Origin: Streptomyces umbrinus
Lineage (GTDB): Bacteria; Actinomycetota; Actinomycetes; Streptomycetales; Streptomycetaceae
DNA length: 64,000 nt
Direction: 5' to 3'
NCBI RefSeq assembly: GCF_030817415.1
Contig: NZ_JAUSZI010000002.1
Coordinates: 3,286,001 to 3,350,000, forward strand
The position numbers and the translations under genes are program-made. Shown here in pieces: positions 47,592 through 56,604 of the stretch (position 1 is its first letter; each line of letters begins with the position of its first letter). Under the pieces are notes generated by a model. The model was not told the DNA's origin and made no database searches. It worked only from the letters and a program-made list of their open reading frames with translations.

Positions 47592-48619
47592 CCGCACCCC
47601 AGCCGCGTCCACCCCGACCGCGTCCACCCGCCCCCGGCTCTCCCCCCGCCCCCGAGGTGTTCGCCGGTGTCGACATCGGCGGCACGACCACGCAGGTCGT
47701 GCTCTGCACACCCGAACTCGACGTCGTGGACAGCCACGAGGTGCCCACCCCGGCCGCGGAGGGCGGCACGGCGATGGTCGGCGCCGCGCTCGACGCCCTG
47801 GGCCTGCTCCTGGCGCGCGCACCGGCCCGGCTGCGCGCCGTCGGGGTGGGCGCGGCGGGTCTGGTCGACGCCCGCGCCGGACGCGTCCTCGTGGCCAGCG
47901 ACTCCTTCCACGCCTGGGCCGGCTTCGAGGTGACGGCGACCATGGAGGCCGCGCTCGGCGTTCCGGTCTTCCTCGACAACGACGTCAACGCGTTCCTGCG
48001 CGGCGAGGTGGCCCGGGGCGCCGTCGCGGGCGAGCGGCACGTCCTCGGCATGACGCTCGGCACGGGGGTCGGCGGCGCGCTGTGGCTGGACGGGGCGCTG
48101 TACGAGGGACCGAACGGCGCGGCGGGCGAGACGGGCCACATCCCGGGCTTCGGGGACCTCCCGTGCACCTGCGGCGGCCGCGGCCATCTGGAGACCCTGG
48201 CCTCCGGCCGGTCCATCGCCGCGCGGTACGGCGAACGGACCGGGCTCGACCGCAGCGCCCGCGCCGTCGCCGAGGCGGCGGGCCGCGGCGACCCGGACGC
48301 GCTCGCCGTGTACGAGGCCGCCGGCGCCGCGGTCGCCCGAGCGATCCTGATCACCGCGGGCATGCTGGACGTCACGACCTTCGTGATCGGCGGCGGGGTC
48401 GGCGGCGCCTGGACGCTCCTGGAGCCGTCGATCCGGGCCGCGCTCACCGCCGAACCTCCCGTCAGCGGCCATCCGCTCCGGGTCGTACGGGCCGGGCTCG
48501 GCACCGCGGCCGTGGCGGTCGGGGCCGCCTCCCGCGCCCGTACGGAATCCAGGGAACCGCTCACTCCGCTCCGGCCCCTCTCCGAAGGCACCAACTCGGC
48601 CACTTTCAAGAGTGGTTGA
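47588..48619 (+). CDS. ROK family protein (sugar kinase-like)
   Basis: 343 residues without a DNA-binding domain. The phosphate-binding motif DIGGTTTQVVL opens the fold, the catalytic Asp lies in FLDNDVNAF, and the ROK zinc loop reads GHIPGFGDLPCTCGGRGHLE, where the usual third Cys (GCxE) is His. Likely a glucokinase or N-acyl-hexosamine kinase-type enzyme. The GTG overlaps the ATPase stop by 4 bp (GTGA), so it is the last gene of the importer operon and may phosphorylate a sugar released from the imported compound. The first 25 residues are Pro/Arg-rich. Confidence 0.88.
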   Translation: MTAPQPRPPRPRPPAPGSPPAPEVFAGVDIGGTTTQVVLCTPELDVVDSHEVPTPAAEGGTAMVGAALDALGLLLARAPARLRAVGVGAAGLVDARAGRVLVASDSFHAWAGFEVTATMEAALGVPVFLDNDVNAFLRGEVARGAVAGERHVLGMTLGTGVGGALWLDGALYEGPNGAAGETGHIPGFGDLPCTCGGRGHLETLASGRSIAARYGERTGLDRSARAVAEAAGRGDPDALAVYEAAGAAVARAILITAGMLDVTTFVIGGGVGGAWTLLEPSIRAALTAEPPVSGHPLRVVRAGLGTAAVAVGAASRARTESREPLTPLRPLSEGTNSATFKSG

Positions 48620-48815
48620 CCGCTTCTCACTCCACCTCAAGATCAAAAAAGACAACTCCGGCCATCTGGGCGCTCACTTGACTACCAGGCGTCACACACG
48701 ATTGGCTCCGGCCAGCAAAAGTCCGACAGTCGGCACACCTGATCCGCCGACGGTCACACCGACTTCACGCTCCCCTTCCGCTTGCCCGGCCGCACAGCGA
48801 GGTGCCATACCCCCC

Positions 48816-49838
48816 ATGAACACGACTCCCTCAGGTCCCGTCCCCGCAGGATCCGCACGCGGCACCGCTGTGGCCGCCGCCGTCGCGGCCGTCTGTCTGC
48901 TCGCGTCCGGCTGTTCCGGTTCCGGAGGTTCGGACGCGGGCTCGGACGCCGACGCGGCGGGCAAGGCGAGCGCAGGCGGGATCAAGGTCGCCCTGATCAC
49001 CCACGGCGCCCCCGACGACGCCTTCTGGGAGCTGGTGAAAAAGGGCGCGCAGGCGGCCGCCGCCAAGGACGGCATCGACCTGACGTACGAGAGCAACCCC
49101 GACTCCAAGGGCCAGGCCGACCTGGTGCGGGACGCGGTCGCCGACCGGGTCGACGGCATAGCCCTGACCCTGGCCAAGCCGGAGGCCATGAGGAGCGCGG
49201 TCGCCGCGGCCAGGGCGGCCGGCATCCCCGTGGTCGGCCTCAACTCCGGTATCGACGCCTGGAAGTCCGGCGGCCTGCTGCAGTACTTCGGCCAGAACGA
49301 GAGCGTCGCGGGCCAGGCGGTCGGCGACAAGCTGGACGCCCTGCGCGCCAAACACGCCCTGTGCGTCATCCACGAGCGGGGCAACGTCGCCGTGGAGGCC
49401 CGCTGCGCCGGGGTGAAGAAGACGTTCGCCGGCCGGACCGAGATGCACTACGTGGACGGCACCGACATGGACGCGGTGACCGACTCCGTCGCGGCCGCCC
49501 TGCGACAGGACCGGACCATCGACGAAGTCGTCATGAACGGCGCGGAATTCGCGCTCGCGGCGGTGAAGTCGGTGAAGGAGGCGGGCAGCAAGGCCGAGGT
49601 CGCCACCTTCGACCTCAACAAGGACCTGGTGAAGGCCGTGCAGAGCGGGGACGTGCAGTTCGCCGTGGACCAACAGCCCTATCTGCAGGGCTACCTCGCC
49701 GTGGACGCGTTCTGGCTGTACAGGACCAACGGCAACTTCAGCGGCGGCGGCGAGGAGCCCGTGCTCACCGGACCGGCCTTCGTCACCAAGCAGAACGTCG
49801 CCGCGGTCTCGAAGTTCGCGACCAACGGAACGCGGTGA
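48816..49838 (+). CDS. sugar-type (RbsB-like) ABC substrate-binding lipoprotein
   Basis: 340-residue lipoprotein with lipobox LLASGC (Cys33), an acidic Gly/Ser/Asp spacer, and the periplasmic-binding-protein type 1 domain: IKVALITHGAPDDAFWELVKKGAQAAAA, VDGIALTLAKPEAMRSAVAAARAAGIPVVGLNSG and VQFAVDQQPYLQGYLAVD. No permease or ATPase gene is adjacent; it may feed an orphan transporter or act as a sensor partner. The 196-bp gap before it is relatively AT-rich and probably contains its own promoter. Confidence 0.9.
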   Translation: MNTTPSGPVPAGSARGTAVAAAVAAVCLLASGCSGSGGSDAGSDADAAGKASAGGIKVALITHGAPDDAFWELVKKGAQAAAAKDGIDLTYESNPDSKGQADLVRDAVADRVDGIALTLAKPEAMRSAVAAARAAGIPVVGLNSGIDAWKSGGLLQYFGQNESVAGQAVGDKLDALRAKHALCVIHERGNVAVEARCAGVKKTFAGRTEMHYVDGTDMDAVTDSVAAALRQDRTIDEVVMNGAEFALAAVKSVKEAGSKAEVATFDLNKDLVKAVQSGDVQFAVDQQPYLQGYLAVDAFWLYRTNGNFSGGGEEPVLTGPAFVTKQNVAAVSKFATNGTR

Positions 49839-50132
49839 AACACCCCGTGGCCGACCGGCCGAACGGCGGTGCCGGACCCGTCGAACCGCCGTGCGGGACC
49901 GGCTGATCCGGTGTGCGGGACCGGCCGATCCCGCGTCGTCAGGTAACAGCGTCGCCAAGGTTTGGGGTACTCACCGTGCGTACGGTCACTGGTACGGATA
50001 GCATCCTGCGCATCCCCTGTGCTGTTCCGGACACGCGGTCACCCGCCGCCCTTGTCCCCTCTCTCACCCCTGCTGACCACCCGGCTTCCGCCAAGACCCC
50101 TTCCGCTCACCGCTGATCGCTCTAGGACGACG
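49839..50132. other. intergenic region before the conservon
   Basis: There is no supported gene here. It contains a direct repeat of GTGCGGGACCGGC followed by TGATCC or CGATCC (about 49901 and 49915) and presumably the conservon promoter. Confidence 0.4.
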
Positions 50133-52586
50133 ATGTCTCCACGGACAGGCTCCCGCCGCCGTCTCGGCTCCATACGTCTCTCACTGATCCTGCTGGCTCT
50201 GGTTCCCAGCGTCACCCTCGCCGCCATGTGGGGCGTGACGACGATCCAGATGTTCTCGGAGGGGCTGCGGCTGCGGGACCAGACGGAGCTCAGCAAGTCG
50301 ACCGGGGCCATGGGCACCGAGGCGACGCTCGCGCTGCAGCGGGAGCGCAGTCTGTCGGCCGTACTGCTGGCCAGGCCCGGCAGTTCGCGTACCGCCCTGG
50401 ACGAGCAGCGGGCCCGTACCGACAAGGCGGTCGCGACCCTCGTCGGCCAGTCCGACGCGATCCAGAAGGCCCCCGAGCGGATCAGCGACCGGATGTACTC
50501 GGTCATCGCGTCGGTGGGCAGCCTGGAGTACTACCGGGGCCAGGTGGACAACCCCACCGACATCACTCCCGACCAGGCGCTGGACCAGTACACCTCGATC
50601 ATCGACGACCAGATCCACGCCTTCCAGGAGCTCTCCCAGGTCGACGACGGCGAACTCACCTCGCAGGCCGGCCCGCTCGTCGCCCTGGAGCACTCGGCCG
50701 AGCTGGTCTCCCAGGAGGACGCCCAGCTGCACCTGGCCTGGCCGTCCGGGAAGCTCGACGAGAAGGCGTGGAACCACTACGTCCAGCTGGTCAACACCAA
50801 GCGCTGGCTCGTCGAGGACCAGTTGGTGCCCTCGCTGCGCGGCTCGGTGAAGGCGCAGACCGAGCGGATCCTCCAGGGCCCGGAGTGGAAGGCCCTGGAG
50901 GGTGTCGAGGACCAGGTCGTCGCGGCCCGGGCGAAGGGCCTCACGGACGGCCGGAAGATCACCCTGCCGGACGCGCAGAAGCGGTGGAGCCCCGCGTTCG
51001 ACAAACTCGGGGACCAGTACACCGCCCTGATCCGCCAGGAGACGGCGGCGCTGCTGGAACGCAGTGACGACAGGGCCGAGGACCTGCTGATCAAGGCGGC
51101 CGCGCTGAGCACCGGCGGCTTCGTCGCCCTGCTGGTGTGCGTCCTGATGTCCTGGCGGATCACCCGCTCCCTCTCCCGGCGGCTGCGCGGACTGCGTATC
51201 GCCACCCTCAGCCTGGCCGAGGAGCGGCTGCCCGACGTGGTGGCACGGCTCAACCGCGGCGAGAAGGTCGACGTGGAGTCGGCCACGCCCCCGCTGGACT
51301 ACGGCCGGGACGAACTCGGGCAGGTGGCCCAGGCGTTCAACGCCGCGCAGCGCACGGCGGTCCACACGGCGGTCGAACTCGCCGACACCAGGCGCGGCTT
51401 CCAGAAGGTCATCCTGGGCATCGCCCGGCAGAGCCAGAACCTGGTCAACCTCCAGCTCACCAAGCTCGACGCGCTGGAGCGGCAGCACCAGGACCCGGAC
51501 ATCCTCAAGGGCCTGTACGAACTGGACTCCACCGCGAGCCAGTTGCGCCGCTACGAGGAGAACCTCGTCATCATCAGCGGCGAGCAGCCGCGGCGCAGCT
51601 GGACCGAACCGGTCGCGCTGATCGACATCCTGCGCAGCGCCGTCGGTGAGGTCGCCGAGTACCAGCGGGTGGAGGTGAACACCGACGAGGAGGTGTTCCT
51701 GACCCCTCCGGCGGTGGCGGACGTCATCCACCTGCTGGCCGAACTCATCGACAACGCGACCGCGTACTCCCCCGCGCCCAGCCCGGTCGGGGTGCGGGCC
51801 GGAATGGTCGCCAAGGGGCTGGCCGTCGAGATCGAGGACCGCGGTCTCGGCATGTCCGACGAGGACTACGCCTCGTTCAACACCCAGTTGGCGGTGTCCC
51901 CGCAGTTCGACGTGGTGGCGCTCGCCGACGACCTGCGGCTCGGCATGTTCGTGATCGCCCGGCTCGCCACCCGGCACGGCATCACCGTCACACTGCGGTC
52001 CTCGCCGTACGGGGGCACCACCGCGATCGTGCTGATCCCGCACGAGATCGTGGTGCGCGAGCCCCTCGAATTCGAACCACCCTCCGCGGACGCGGAGAAC
52101 GCGAACGGGGCCCTGCCGGCCGCCCGGGAGCAGGGCGGGGAACCGGCCGGTGAGCCGGTCGCGGAGCCGGTGGGCGTCGCCGCGAAGGGTTCGGCGGACC
52201 GGCAGACCCACGAGCGCTCGCGGGAGGCGCAGCCCGTCGCCCGGACGCGGACGCCCCAGGCGGCCGAGACACGGGTCGCCGCCGGTGCGGCCCGCTCCGG
52301 TTCGGCCGCGGCGGGTTCCGGCGGCATCGCCCCGCTGCCGCGCCGGGTGCCGCAGACCAGCCTGGCCGCCGAGTTGCGGGAGGACGCGCCGCCGGTCGCG
52401 TCCGCCGAGGCCGACGACCCCTTCGCCGACTTCACCGCGGAGCGCGCGGCCTCCTCCCTCTCCGGTTTCCAGCGCGGAACGCTCCAGGCGCGTGACAACG
52501 ACACGGATACGGCGTACGACCAAGGGGAAGAACCAGCACCCGAAGGCGCATCCGTCACCTCGACTCCGCCCGCAGACCGCTCATGA
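50133..52586 (+). CDS. cvnA: conservon sensor kinase-like protein with nitrate-sensor-type domain (CvnA)
   Basis: 817 residues: a membrane helix (about 14-34), a NIT (nitrate/nitrite-sensing type) extracellular domain to about 310, a second helix (about 320-345), HAMP, a dimerisation region and an HATPase with the N-box ELIDNATAYSP and GLGMSDEDY, then a disordered tail of about 180 residues. In the dimerisation region the position that is His in many relatives (LDHLATRxRR) is Ser466 (LDSTASQLRRYEENLVIISG), so classical His phosphorylation is doubtful. First gene of a four-gene conservon. AGGA precedes the ATG at 50133. Confidence 0.9.
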   Translation: MSPRTGSRRRLGSIRLSLILLALVPSVTLAAMWGVTTIQMFSEGLRLRDQTELSKSTGAMGTEATLALQRERSLSAVLLARPGSSRTALDEQRARTDKAVATLVGQSDAIQKAPERISDRMYSVIASVGSLEYYRGQVDNPTDITPDQALDQYTSIIDDQIHAFQELSQVDDGELTSQAGPLVALEHSAELVSQEDAQLHLAWPSGKLDEKAWNHYVQLVNTKRWLVEDQLVPSLRGSVKAQTERILQGPEWKALEGVEDQVVAARAKGLTDGRKITLPDAQKRWSPAFDKLGDQYTALIRQETAALLERSDDRAEDLLIKAAALSTGGFVALLVCVLMSWRITRSLSRRLRGLRIATLSLAEERLPDVVARLNRGEKVDVESATPPLDYGRDELGQVAQAFNAAQRTAVHTAVELADTRRGFQKVILGIARQSQNLVNLQLTKLDALERQHQDPDILKGLYELDSTASQLRRYEENLVIISGEQPRRSWTEPVALIDILRSAVGEVAEYQRVEVNTDEEVFLTPPAVADVIHLLAELIDNATAYSPAPSPVGVRAGMVAKGLAVEIEDRGLGMSDEDYASFNTQLAVSPQFDVVALADDLRLGMFVIARLATRHGITVTLRSSPYGGTTAIVLIPHEIVVREPLEFEPPSADAENANGALPAAREQGGEPAGEPVAEPVGVAAKGSADRQTHERSREAQPVARTRTPQAAETRVAAGAARSGSAAAGSGGIAPLPRRVPQTSLAAELREDAPPVASAEADDPFADFTAERAASSLSGFQRGTLQARDNDTDTAYDQGEEPAPEGASVTSTPPADRS

Positions 52587-52597
52587 AGGACAGAGAA

Positions 52598-53026
52598 ATG
52601 ACACGCCCCATCCCCGCCACGCACAGCCAGCTCGACCAGCTGCTCACCGGACTGGTGGACCGGGTCGCCGAGGTGAACCACGCCGTCGTGCTCTCCGAGG
52701 ACGGACTGGTCGTCAGCAGGTCCACGGGGTTCCTACGTGATGACGCCGAGCGTCTTGCGGCGACCGCGTCCGGGCTGATGAGCCTCAGCAAGGGCGTCAG
52801 CATGGACTTCCGCGGCGGACCCGTGCGGCAGGCGCTCATCGAGATGGCCAACAGTTACCTGATACTCAGCACGGCCGGGCCGGGCGCCCATCTGGCCGTG
52901 CTCACCAGCCAGGGTGCGGATGTGGGAGTGGTCGCGTACCAGATGAACATGCTGGTGAAGAAGATCGGCGAGCACCTCAGCGCGGCACCGCGGGCGGGCG
53001 TCGCCGTCATCGACAACGGCGAGTGA
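52598..53026 (+). CDS. cvnB: roadblock/LC7 domain protein (CvnB)
   Basis: 142 residues with the roadblock fold: LDQLLTGLVDRVAEVNHAVVLSEDGLVVSRS through GAHLAVLTSQGADVGVVAYQMNMLVKKIG. These proteins regulate the small GTPase of the same operon, in the manner of MglB with MglA. AAGGA lies seven bases before the ATG at 52598; the ATG at 52583 overlapping the cvnA stop is an alternative. Confidence 0.93.
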   Translation: MTRPIPATHSQLDQLLTGLVDRVAEVNHAVVLSEDGLVVSRSTGFLRDDAERLAATASGLMSLSKGVSMDFRGGPVRQALIEMANSYLILSTAGPGAHLAVLTSQGADVGVVAYQMNMLVKKIGEHLSAAPRAGVAVIDNGE

Positions 53027-53027
53027 A

Positions 53028-53384
53028 GTGAACGGAGGCGACGCGGGCGGCCGTCTGGTGCGGCCGTTCACGCTGACCGGCGGCCGTACCCGGCCCAGCC
53101 GCACCGACTTCACCCTCATCACGTCGGTCACCACGGTGGACCCGCCGCCCGACCGGGCCGCGCGGCCGCAGCCCGAGCACGCCCGGATCCTGCGACTGTG
53201 CGCGAAGCCGGTCGTGGTCGCGGAGCTCGCCGCCCAGCTCGACCTGCCGGTCAGCGTGGTGTGCATCATGCTCTGCGACCTGCTGGAGGCGGGCCGGATC
53301 GTCGCCCACGCCCCACGCCAGATCTCCCGAACCTCGGACATGGACCTGCTGCAGAAAGTGAGGGACGGCCTTGGCCGGCTCTGA
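53028..53384 (+). CDS. cvnC: DUF742 protein (CvnC)
   Basis: 118-residue winged-helix-like DUF742 protein: RLVRPFTLTGGRTRPSRTDFTLITSV, then the helix-turn-helix-like AELAAQLDLPVSVVCIMLCDLLEAGRI. Third member of the conservon. The GTG start is two bases after the cvnB stop. Its end overlaps the start of the GTPase gene by 14 bp. Confidence 0.93.
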   Translation: MNGGDAGGRLVRPFTLTGGRTRPSRTDFTLITSVTTVDPPPDRAARPQPEHARILRLCAKPVVVAELAAQLDLPVSVVCIMLCDLLEAGRIVAHAPRQISRTSDMDLLQKVRDGLGRL

Positions 53385-53985
53385 CCCCGTCATCCAGGGG
53401 ACCTCAGCACCCGACACGGTCAAGATCCTGATCGCCGGGGGATTCGGCGTCGGCAAGACCACCATGGTCGGCGCGGTCAGCGAGATCGTGCCGCTGCGCA
53501 CCGAGGAACCGCTGACCTCGGCCGGCCTGGGCGTCGACGACCTCAACGGCATCCCGGAGAAGCACGCCACGACGGTGGCCCTGGACTTCGGCCGGATCAC
53601 GCTCAGCCAGGAACTCGTGCTGTATCTCTTCGGCACGCCGGGGCAGCAGCGGTTCTGGTTCATGTGGAACGACCTGGCCATCGGTGCCCTGGGCGCCGTC
53701 GTCCTCGTCGACGTCCGCCGCCCGGAGTCCAGCTTCGCCGCCATCGACTTCTTCGAGCGGCGCGACATCCCGTTCGTCGTCGGCGTCAACGGCTTCCACG
53801 GCGAGCATCCGTACGCCGCGGACGAGATCCGGGACGCCCTGGCCCTGCCGGAACACACCCACGTACTGCTCTGCGACGCCCGCGACCGGGAGTCGTGCCG
53901 GGACGTATTGATAGCGCTGATAGACCAGTTGATAGCCACGTCGGCGCAGAGCAACGGAAGCGGACGGCCCAGCGGGCGGGTGTGA
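53371..53985 (+). CDS. cvnD: conservon small GTPase (CvnD)
   Basis: 204 residues, Ras-like. The P-loop GGFGVGKTT is at 23-31, the switch region contains TTVALDFGRIT, and switch II reads LFGTPGQQRFWFMWND. The NKxD-equivalent is GVNGFHGEH, as in other Cvn GTPases. The start is a TTG with GAGGGA upstream, inside the end of cvnC. CvnA-D are thought to form a membrane-associated complex resembling eukaryotic G-protein coupling. Confidence 0.94.
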   Translation: MAGSDPVIQGTSAPDTVKILIAGGFGVGKTTMVGAVSEIVPLRTEEPLTSAGLGVDDLNGIPEKHATTVALDFGRITLSQELVLYLFGTPGQQRFWFMWNDLAIGALGAVVLVDVRRPESSFAAIDFFERRDIPFVVGVNGFHGEHPYAADEIRDALALPEHTHVLLCDARDRESCRDVLIALIDQLIATSAQSNGSGRPSGRV

Positions 53986-54655
53986 GCGCCTTCGAAGGGA
54001 CCGGCCGGGTCCTGGCTCGGCGGGGCTGACTGGTGGCGGGGCTGACTGGGGTGGCTGGTCCGGCGGGAACGGCCGGTCCGGCAGGGATGGCTGATCCGGC
54101 AGGAACGGCCGGTCCGGCAGGGATGGCTGATCCGGCAGGAACGGCCGGTCCGGCAGGGATGGCTGATCCCGCTGGGATCGCTGATCGGCTGGGCCGAGTT
54201 GACTAGGGCGACCGGGCTGAAGTGGACTGAGTGGCGCCGCACCGGGGCCGCACCGGAACCCGGTCGCCGCCCCGCCCGGCCTGATGCCCCCTCAGGATGC
54301 CCCGCCACGCCGGCGCGGAGCGCGTGATGCGCGAACACGTGCGCCGCAGCCACCAGGCCGTCACGGCGGGAATGGACGAGCGCCGGAACCAGTGACCGGG
54401 CCGCACTCCCCAGGCCGCCCCCGCCCACTCCGCACGGCGCACCTTCCGCACGGTCCGTACTCCGCACTCCGCACTCCGCACACCCCGTACTCCGTGCGGG
54501 GTGACCCGCGTCGCCCGCCCGCCCGCGCCCCTTCCGCTCCCGGACACCGTCGCGTCACACCGAGCGGGCACGTTTCGGTCGTCCCCTCCTGCCTCGCCTT
54601 GTATCCGTCCGCCCCGCTCCCCGCGCGGGCGTGACGCGGAAGGACGACGTGCGCC
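53986..54655. other. 670-bp intergenic region
   Basis: Apart from the 36-bp tandem repeats at 54060-54167 and a short CCGCACT/CCGTACT repeat patch (about 54455-54500), this stretch contains no gene I can support. A 57-codon frame (GTG 54033 to TAG 54206) spans the tandem repeats and would encode a collagen-like G-P-A-G-T-A series; there is no clear ribosome binding site. Confidence 0.5.
54060..54167 (+). repeat. three tandem copies of a 36-bp unit
   Basis: The copies at 54060-54095, 54096-54131 and 54132-54167 differ by one base (GGCGGGAAC against GGCAGGAAC at the start of copy 1). Each unit itself contains two diverged 18-base halves (CCGGCAGGAACGGCCGGT and CCGGCAGGGATGGCTGAT). No spacers are present, so it is not a CRISPR array. 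Confidence 0.9.
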
Positions 54656-55690
54656 GTGTCCCTGCTGCCGCTCGACACCACCGTCCCCCGGGCGCTCCCC
54701 ACGCCCTCCCCGTCCCCGTCCGCTGCACCTTCCCCTTCCCGTTCCCGCTTCTCCGTCGCCGCGCGCCTGACCCGCTGGACGCTGAGCCTGCTCCCGCTCC
54801 TCCTCATCGGGGCGTGGGCGGTGCTCGACCGGCATGCCGTCCGTGACGGCGCCGCCCGGCTGGCCTCCGCCGATCCCTGGTGGCTGCTGGCAGCGGCCCT
54901 GTTCACCTGCCTGGGCTGGGTGGCCGCCGCGTGTGTGCGGCAGGGCGCCATACCTGACCGGCTGCCGCCGGGACTCCTGCTGGCCTCCCAGGTCGCCGCG
55001 GGTACCGCGAACCACGTACTCCCGGCGAGCATCGGCGCCCACGCCGTCACCCTGCGCTTCCTGCAGGGCCGCGGCATCCCCCTGGCCAGGGCCACCGCCT
55101 CGCTCGCCCTGTACTCACTGGTCAAGCCGATCGCGAAGACGCTGGTGCTGCTGGTCTTCATGGTGGCCTTCCCGGAGTTGCTGCACCTCGGTGAACTCGT
55201 CCCGGACGAACGGACCATGCTCCTGGTCGCCGGTGCCGTGACCCTCGGGTTCGGCTCGGCCGCGCTGCTGGTGACCACCGTACGTCCGCTGCGCCGCCCG
55301 GCCCTCGACTGCGTACGCACCGCGCTGACCGACGTCCGGGTGCTGCACACCAGGCCGGCCCGGATCCTCGCCCTCTGGGGCGGTTCGGCCGCGACCCCGC
55401 TGCTCCAGGGGAGCGTGATCGCCACGGTCGGGTTCTCGCTCGGGCTGCCGCTGTCCTGGGCGCAGGTGATCCTCGCGCTGCTCCTCGCCAGCACGGCCGT
55501 CGGAGCCGTGCCCGCGCCGGGCGGCATCGGGCCGGTCGACGCGGCACTGGTGTTCACGATGGTCGCGTTCGGCGCACCGGTCGGCATCGCCGCGGCGACC
55601 GTCATCGGCTACCGCGTCCTGACGGTCTGGGTACCCCTGCTGCCGGGCGCGCTGGTCCTGTCGATCCTGGTCCACCGCAAGGTGCTGTGA
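54656..55690 (+). CDS. lysylphosphatidylglycerol-synthase-like (flippase-type) membrane protein
   Basis: 344 residues with about eight membrane helices after a Pro/Ser-rich N-terminus of about 35 residues. It has the UPF0104/AglD-like segments ASQVAAGTANHVLPASIGAHAVTLRFL, STAVGAVPAPGGIGPVDAALV and GYRVLTVWVPLLPGALVL. The proteins are related to the flippase half of MprF and are thought to move lipids or lipid-linked molecules. The N-terminal aminoacyl-transferase half is absent, as is normal for the stand-alone family. GTG start with AAGGACG upstream. Confidence 0.87.
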   Translation: MSLLPLDTTVPRALPTPSPSPSAAPSPSRSRFSVAARLTRWTLSLLPLLLIGAWAVLDRHAVRDGAARLASADPWWLLAAALFTCLGWVAAACVRQGAIPDRLPPGLLLASQVAAGTANHVLPASIGAHAVTLRFLQGRGIPLARATASLALYSLVKPIAKTLVLLVFMVAFPELLHLGELVPDERTMLLVAGAVTLGFGSAALLVTTVRPLRRPALDCVRTALTDVRVLHTRPARILALWGGSAATPLLQGSVIATVGFSLGLPLSWAQVILALLLASTAVGAVPAPGGIGPVDAALVFTMVAFGAPVGIAAATVIGYRVLTVWVPLLPGALVLSILVHRKVL

Positions 55691-55738
55691 GCCACACCCT
55701 AGGACGGGCCCCGCCAAGGGCTACTGGACCACAGGAGG

Positions 55739-56194
55739 TTACGACTCGCCTCTTCCGAGATCGAGCCGCCCGACGTGGGCCACGTTCCCCCGGTCCTCGG
55801 CGTCCTCACTGGCCTCCGCGGCGAACCACGCGTCGAGGATCTCCTTGAGCAGCGGCTCGGACGTCAGGCGCAGACTGAGCGCCAGCACATTGGCGTCGTT
55901 CCACCGCCGTGCGCCCTGGGCGGTGTACGCGTCCGTGCACAGCGCGGCCCGCACCCCGGGCACCTTGTTCGCGGCGATCGACGCGCCGGTACCGGTCCAG
56001 CAGCACACGACCGCCTGGTCCGCGTCCCCGGCGGCGACCTGACGGGCCGCCGTCTCCGAACACACCGCCCACTGCGGATCGTCCCCGGGACTCAACGCCC
56101 CGTACGCCAGCACCTCGTGACCACGCCCGCGCAACTCTTCGAGCAGGGCACGGGCGACGGGTTCGTCCATGTCGGAGGAGACGGAGATCCGCAT
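55739..56194 (-). CDS. RpiB/LacA/LacB family sugar-phosphate isomerase
   Basis: 151 residues. The active-site loop CWTGTGASIAANKVPGVRAALC aligns with CGTGIGMSIAANK of ribose-5-phosphate isomerase B and keeps the catalytic Cys, the anion-binding loop and the following DAYTAQGARRWNDANVLALS. The N-terminal SDMDEP replaces the usual SDHAG, so the substrate may differ from ribose 5-phosphate. It is converging with the flippase-like gene and lies just downstream of the disrupted sigma-factor gene. Confidence 0.87.
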   Translation of the reverse strand: MRISVSSDMDEPVARALLEELRGRGHEVLAYGALSPGDDPQWAVCSETAARQVAAGDADQAVVCCWTGTGASIAANKVPGVRAALCTDAYTAQGARRWNDANVLALSLRLTSEPLLKEILDAWFAAEASEDAEDRGNVAHVGRLDLGRGES

Positions 56195-56207
56195 GTCCGA
56201 AGCCTAC

Positions 56208-56604
56208 TCAGCGGCCGGGCGGCAGGGGGCTTCGACGACGCACACGAACAAGCGGAAGAGTGCGCCGGATCCCCTCCCGATCCAAGACCGAGCCACCCGG
56301 TTCCGGCACGACGTGCACGAGCCGGTGCACTTCCGGGTCGAAGCCCACCGGCTCTGCCTTTCGTTTCAGCCGCAGCACTTCATGCACCGTCGTGGTCCGC
56401 AGCCATGCCGGCCAGTTGCGAACGGGCTCGAGATGGATGGCGTGCATCAGTTCCCGGCACAACAGGAACGCTTCTTGGACCGGCGTCGTCAGCCGGCGCC
56501 CTCGGTCCGCCGGAGACCATGAGTGCCTGGGCCAACAGCCGTCGATGCCACACGCGGAACAGCTCGTCGAACAGTGCCTCGGCGTCAAGTGGGACACCTG
56601 TCAC
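56208..56604 (-). pseudogene. frameshifted and truncated ECF-type sigma factor
   Basis: The GTG frame from 56604 encodes LDAEALFDELFRVWHRRLLAQAL up to APADDA, resembling sigma region 2.1. A second frame continues with VQEAFLLCRELMHAIHLEPVRNWPAWLRTTTVHEVLRLKRKAEPV and stops at 56208. The two join as DDA-VQEAF if one base near 56482 is removed. No region 4 follows, so the gene also lacks its C-terminus. It could be a sigma-like relic from a mobile element. Confidence 0.65.

Noticed and set aside
45012..47822. 936-codon minus-strand open frame
   Set aside because: Antisense of the fused ABC ATPases; no motif, and the low-complexity part only mirrors the linker repeats.
40243..48619. The dipeptide-type operon as a nickel importer
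   Set aside because: The linkage to two ROK proteins and an M81 peptidase, and the absence of urease, hydrogenase or NikR genes, make nickel unlikely.
54060..54167. 36-bp repeats as a possible CRISPR array
   Set aside because: The copies are directly adjacent with no spacers, and no cas genes are present.
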